Assembly (NCBI GenBank): GCA_029964075.1
Contig: CM057129.1
Coordinates: forward strand, 16,483,430 to 16,547,429
Direction of reading: 5' to 3'
DNA from: Patiria pectinifera
Taxonomy: Eukaryota; Echinodermata; Asteroidea; Valvatida; Asterinidae
DNA length: 64,000 nt
Below, piece after piece: positions 51,301 to 57,300 of this stretch (positions are counted from its first letter, which is position 1; every line of letters begins with the position of its first letter). Under the pieces are notes generated by a model. The model was not told the origin of the DNA and did not search any database. It saw only the letters and a list, made by a program, of their open reading frames with translations. The translations under genes and the position numbers were made by a program.

Positions 51301-54300
51301 AATTTTCCAAGACACCCTTCCTTGGTACTTTGTAGAAAATCCTCCTAAATTCCTGAATAAGGAGATTAAAAAGAGGCGTCTAGAAGAGTGGAATCTACTT
51401 TGATTGTAATCACACTGTATAGTTGCCTAAATGTATAGCTGTCACTAAAAACCAGGGGTGTGAGTGACCACTGATAAAAATAGCTGAAAACAGCTGAAAA
51501 AGGTGTAAAAAAGCTGAACTTTTGAAATCTCCAATACTTTTGTACACAGCAAGTGAGGGAAAAAAGCTGAAATCCAAAACAAAAAAAGCTGAAATCAGCT
51601 TTAAAGCTGAGATTTCACACCCCTGAAAAACGTCTGGTGAAGGCGAGTCAATAACAGTCTGATGAAGATCGTTCCATACCTTGATGGTTTTCGGAAAGAA
51701 ATTGAGTGTTCAAATGTTGATGTTGAGATATAGGTTCTCTCAAATTGTATGGTGTTGCCTTTCCTGGATCCCCCAGTTTTTGGCTTCAGGATGTGACTAG
51801 AATCTATTGTGATGATTCGATGGGTGATTTTAATAGGGCTGTAATCTGGCGGCAGGGCTTCTGATGAGAGATGACATCAGATGCTTCAGCAAAGCCAAGA
51901 ACGCTATATCTGGAGTGACATTATTGTTGTTATGATTCCTGGCTAAATAAATCATGTATGGTTACAATGAGACTGAGTTGGCTCTCGTTTGATTTGCCCT
52001 TACAAAAAGTGTGTTGGTTATTGACAAGGATCTGATGATGTTCCATGAGATGACTGTCTATAATGTGTTCCCATAATTTGCAGCAGGTAGTTGTCAAACT
52101 ATTAAAGAAATTGGTCTGTAATTTGCTGAGGCAAGATTACCATATGCGAAGTTCACTAATTTTCCTCTGTATTGACTAACAAGCCCACAGATAGCAATTT
52201 CATGTCATCAAAGTCAATTTGAGCAGTGAGAAAATACAAGCATTTGCTTAGAAAACACTTAGAATTTTTCAGTCCACTCTCATAGGGTTTGTACACAGAG
52301 TGTTGAGTGAACTTCGTTTATGGAAATCTTTCCATTGCGGAGTTCAAGAGAACCTTTTTTGAATAATGGGGTAATATTAGCTCATTTCAAATCTGATGGT
52401 AATATCCCAGTACCATCATGACCAAGTGATTGTTGGAAGATAAATGTAAGAACCGACGCAATCGCATACATCTTAAGCGCTCTGTGCCGGTATCTCATCT
52501 GGACCCGGTGATTTTGAGATGTTGATGAGGGTTTTAAATAGTTTTAGAAAAACGTGCAACGTGCGCGTACCTAGCGTACGTTGCAATGGTTCAACACTGT
52601 TAAAAGGAAAGCGGTAGACTGGCGCTATCATCATGACCATGCCGTGGGGTGACCGCTCCAATTTAACCATGCTCTATGATTTAACGCAGTTTATTATTAG
52701 TGCAAAATTACAGGGCCTACTTAACTTACAAAACATGCAAAACGAACCTCGGCAAAGTGGGCATAAAACCATACATATTAACTCCAAAAATCTCCATCAT
52801 CCATCGTGAGAATACATCACTTTGGTCCATCACTCGCCCATCAGTGCAGTTTCTACTACATGAACTACTTTGGTTTGAACACGTGCGCGCGGCAAATGTT
52901 TTGATAGTGCGCCACCAAGAGTGGCCATGGTGCCATCTCAAGTTAAAGGAACACTCTGTTTGACCATGGAGCTATATACATGTATAGCTCCATGGACCTT
53001 TTTATATAGTCGTGTTCCCTAACGTGGCGCACTTCGAAGCTTACCCAAATTTCCTCGTGTAGTGTTGCCAAACCTCATTGTTGACAAACCTCAAATTCAT
53101 GCAGTGAAATATTGGTACTTTTACCTTATTAATGCTTGCTGTTTAACCTCTGTGAACAATTTCGGTTTCATAAAATTTAAGCCGAAATTAAAAAACGGTG
53201 GCGTCCGGAAATTGGGCACAATTTGGTGGAGTGTTCCCTAACGTGGCGCACTTAAATAAATCTCGGAAAATTCCACATTAACATTTAAGAATTTCTGTAA
53301 ACTTGATAAGTTCTGATAAATCATTATTATCTCTACTTACATACCCAGCCAGATGTTTGTCACAAAATTATTTTCTTATTTTTCGGGGCATTTTCAAAGG
53401 GTTCACTTTGCACTTGAAAATAAAATCGGAAAATCACGCCAAAATAATTTTTTCTTTTAACTTTGTAGCGGGTAAATAAACTCGCGATTTATGAACGGGA
53501 GTGTTTATAACTTGATGAAATTTCTGTGAAATTTCAGTTAAAACTTTTGCTCTAGCTAGGGGCTACAGGCGAAAAATCAAAGTGCGCCACGTTAGGGGCC
53601 GCGCCACGTTAGGGTACATCAACAATAGCTCCATGGTTTGACTCGACAAAATAACTTGGGCTGAGTTTGGGCGGTGTGTTCTTGACACTGGTATTTATAT
53701 TTGTATTTTCGTGCAAAACCCGGGGTGGGAGGGGTGGGTGGGGGTCAGTGGTGTGTGTGTGATTCAGTTCCGAGTTCAGTGTACGTGGGTCGTTTTCCCG
53801 CGCGCCGTTCCGAAGCGCCAATTATCGGCTCTGCGGGCCTCGCCACGCCCCTTAGACAATTACCCTATGGAATTTTGTACGTTAAAGTCCATGCACGTTC
53901 TGCGTCTATTTTTTTTTTAAGATTTAATTATTATGGTTTATTTATTTGAATTAAAAGCAGCCCACAGGCTGAAAACATTCAAATTTACAACGGGTATTAT
54001 TCATTATCATTAACAGACTTCTAAAGACTTGTTAAGACAAGACATAGCTGATTAAAACTGGGGTGTCAAATTATTTAAAATTATCATTAAAAAAAGAGAG
54101 TGGATCACAGAGGCTATACTAATCATTAACGATTATTTTGCTAAGCTAGACAAGACATTGCTGATTAAAACTGGAGTGAAAAATCGCGAACAGACCACCC
54201 GACCGCGATTTTCTTCCACTGAAGGTGGGTTACTCAAATGTCGTGCATTATTCAGTTCTCGTTTTCCTTAACACTTAGAGAACAAAAAATAATTCAGAGA

Positions 54301-57300
54301 AGAAAAATAGTCTATGAATGAGAGCAGCGACAACGTGGTTTCGAACTGGGGGCGCGGACGCCTCATAAGTTCGACGTATGAAAAACGAAGGCGTACGAGG
54401 CGTCAGAGCTATGAGGCGTCGGACGGTCGGAGCTAGTATGAGGTGTCGGACTTATGGGCCTTTATTTGGACTTATGAGCGGACCCCTTCGAACCAGGGAT
54501 CGACCTTTGTATCCATATAGCTCATATGGAATCGCTCACATCTATATCTCGCTATCGACTAGTTAGCTCGATGACGTCCGTAGTACTTTAAAATAATGGA
54601 TTTGGGGGATTATTTTGTTGTAGGAAATAATGTTAAACTGACTTGTTTCACGTTTAGGGCAGATGCTGGGAAAAACCACGAAAACCAATCATGTTTCTGT
54701 AGTCTGGTTCCCCTGACCCCACTTAAGATGAATCGTCAGAGATTAGTCTGGTTCCCAGACCAAAAGATTCTGACTATTCCTGATGAATCTTAGGTCAGGC
54801 AGCCTCCGTGGCTAAATATAAACATGACGACATTGATGGCCCTTTTTCAAAGCTCGGCTTCGTTTCCGATTTCGCTTTATCACTTTTAGCTTTAAATGTT
54901 CTGATCAAATTTTTAAGTAAATCACTTGCTTCGTAATATCATACAGTTATGATAATACAGTTTGATGTTTCTGTAAGATAACATTGACTAATGTTGATCT
55001 GGAATCTTCAAAATGAGGCACCCAAATAGCACTGTTAGCAGGCGGACCGAATGAAGACCGAGTTTTGGAAAATCTCGGTAACGGTCGTCAAATTCAAAAA
55101 TGTACATGACGCAGCAAAAAGTTCGCCCATACGATTCGAGTACATTTGATGCACAAAATCGTCGTTGAATTTTTAGGTTTTCTATATGAAAGCAATGAAT
55201 ATTAATTATCAACTCATTTCAAAAAAAATTAATAAGCAATTAGCAGTTAATGAAACCTATATTATATTCGGAAATACTCGGGTGCTATCCGATTGTCGAC
55301 GAAACGAATTCGGCAAACTTCGGAAAGTTTCGGAAAAAGGAGGAATTCCTCCCGTTTTAGTCACGTGACGTAAATTGTAATACAATGTATTACCGGAGGC
55401 TACCGGACCTCAACCTCGTCCCCAGGGTGTCGAACAGTACACGCCCACCACTACCTGCTCTCTCACCCTGGTATTGGATCATTTGTGCAAGATTTTTGAA
55501 CACGTATGCAAATGAGGAACAGTCTGGTGCCTGGATATGCGTTACACATTAGCGTTTGTTTTTGTATGCGGTGTCTGGGGTAAAAACAGAGTCAATTCGT
55601 AGCAGTGCGAGCACGGCGTGAGTTACGAAAACACGATTTTTGAAATCAAACTGTTACGATCTTATCGAGACAACATGCAGTATCATATTTCATATTAGTA
55701 TGAGTAAATTGGAAAGGAAATTAGTATTTTCGAGAAGGCGTGGACGAATGATCGCGAAAGCACGTACTGCACGTTGTGAATAATAGCACCAAGTACACGA
55801 TAAAAATCCATTACTAGCCAATTGCGGTATCCAATCAGGATACAGGAAGAAAGTTTCCTATACTATTGGAAACGCGGTTGGAAATAAAGTAAGCACTGGG
55901 GACGAGGTTGACCGGACCTAAGATTCATTAGGAATAGTCAGAATCTTTTGGTCTGGGAACCAGACTAGGTCAGAGATCAGTCTAGCAGCAACCTCGTCCC
56001 CAGGGTGTCGAGCAGTACGCGCCCACCACTACCTGCTCTCTCACCCTGGTATTAGATCATTGATTGCATGTGCAAGATTTTTGAACACGTATGCAAATGA
56101 GGAATAGTCTGCCTGTGCGGAGTTAATTGCGTTTGTTTTGAGGGTATAAACACAAATTAATTCGTTGCAGCGCAAGCACGGCGTGAGTTACGAAAACACG
56201 GATTAATCTTAATTAAACTGTTACTATCTTAACGAAACAATATGTAGTTTCACACTTTATATTAATATGAACAAATTGGAAAGGAAACGAATATTTTCGG
56301 GAAGGCGTGGACGAGTGATCGCGAAAACACGTACTGCACGTTGTGAATAACTACACCAAGTACACGATATAAATCTATTTCGAGCCAATTTCGGTATCGA
56401 ATCAGGATACAGGAAGGAAGTTTCCTATCCAGGGCTTACTATTGAAAACGAGGTTGGAAATAAAGTTAGCACTGGGGACGAGGCTGGTCTAGCAAGCCTG
56501 TACCCCTTTCGCAGGCGTGTACCGGTAATCAATTGCAAAGAAAATGCAGAAAATATGAAAAAAGCCAGTTTTCTCCAACGCTGGTCGGCCGACCAGCGTT
56601 GGAAAATACAAGTTGGAAAATACAAGCTTTCTTGAGAACGTCAGCACGCTACGATTTTACAGGATGCTTTTAACTGTCATTCCTAACAATCCAGTAAGTT
56701 ATTTCGTAAATTTATGTAAATTTTTAAGTGACTAAATATATGTATATTGTTTTTATGTGCACATTGGGAAGAAGAATTTCACTTTTAAAGTCTTTTAATT
56801 GTGATGAAATAAAATATTGTATTGTATTGTATTGTATTGTGATAATTCAAACATTTCGTTTATTTGATGTTTGCAAATGTTGTATCTTCTCTTTAAGGGT
56901 GCAGACCTGTAAATAGGCCCGAAATTGCCTGCGCCTGCCAAATCACGATTTGCATGCCCTCAAACCTTTTTGGGCCGGAACAAAAAAGACGGGTGGAAGC
57001 CGTGCACGGGGCAGGGGCTGTGAGCTTGTATTTCTGAGAAATTTGGATGACATTGGGCCCTATACTAGTAAAAGTGCTCTCTTTTTTGCAATGGAGCGTA
57101 GTCATTGTTTTTCAAAAATGGCGATGGACGTTAGGACTTTTCTAAGGGGTGATCATCTTCGGATGGAAATTTCTCCCAAAAGTTATTTGTTTACCAAAAA
57201 AATATTGAACAGAAAATAAAAGATAATGAAATAAGCTTTGTCTCGAACACCTCAGAGAGTTGTGAGTATTTTTCTTAAGTGGGAACATTTATTATTGGGG

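Larger units (their letters stand above)
54580..56896. mobile_element. Old TTAAAGGG-family element with two nested MITEs
   Basis: The left part (TAAAATAATGGATTTGGGGGATT, GTCTGGTTCCC) and right part (GGCCGACCAGCGTTGGAAAATAC, TGTTTGCAAATGTTGTATCTTC) match the outline of the element at 59490-60007. Two MITE insertions interrupt it. Confidence 0.45.
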
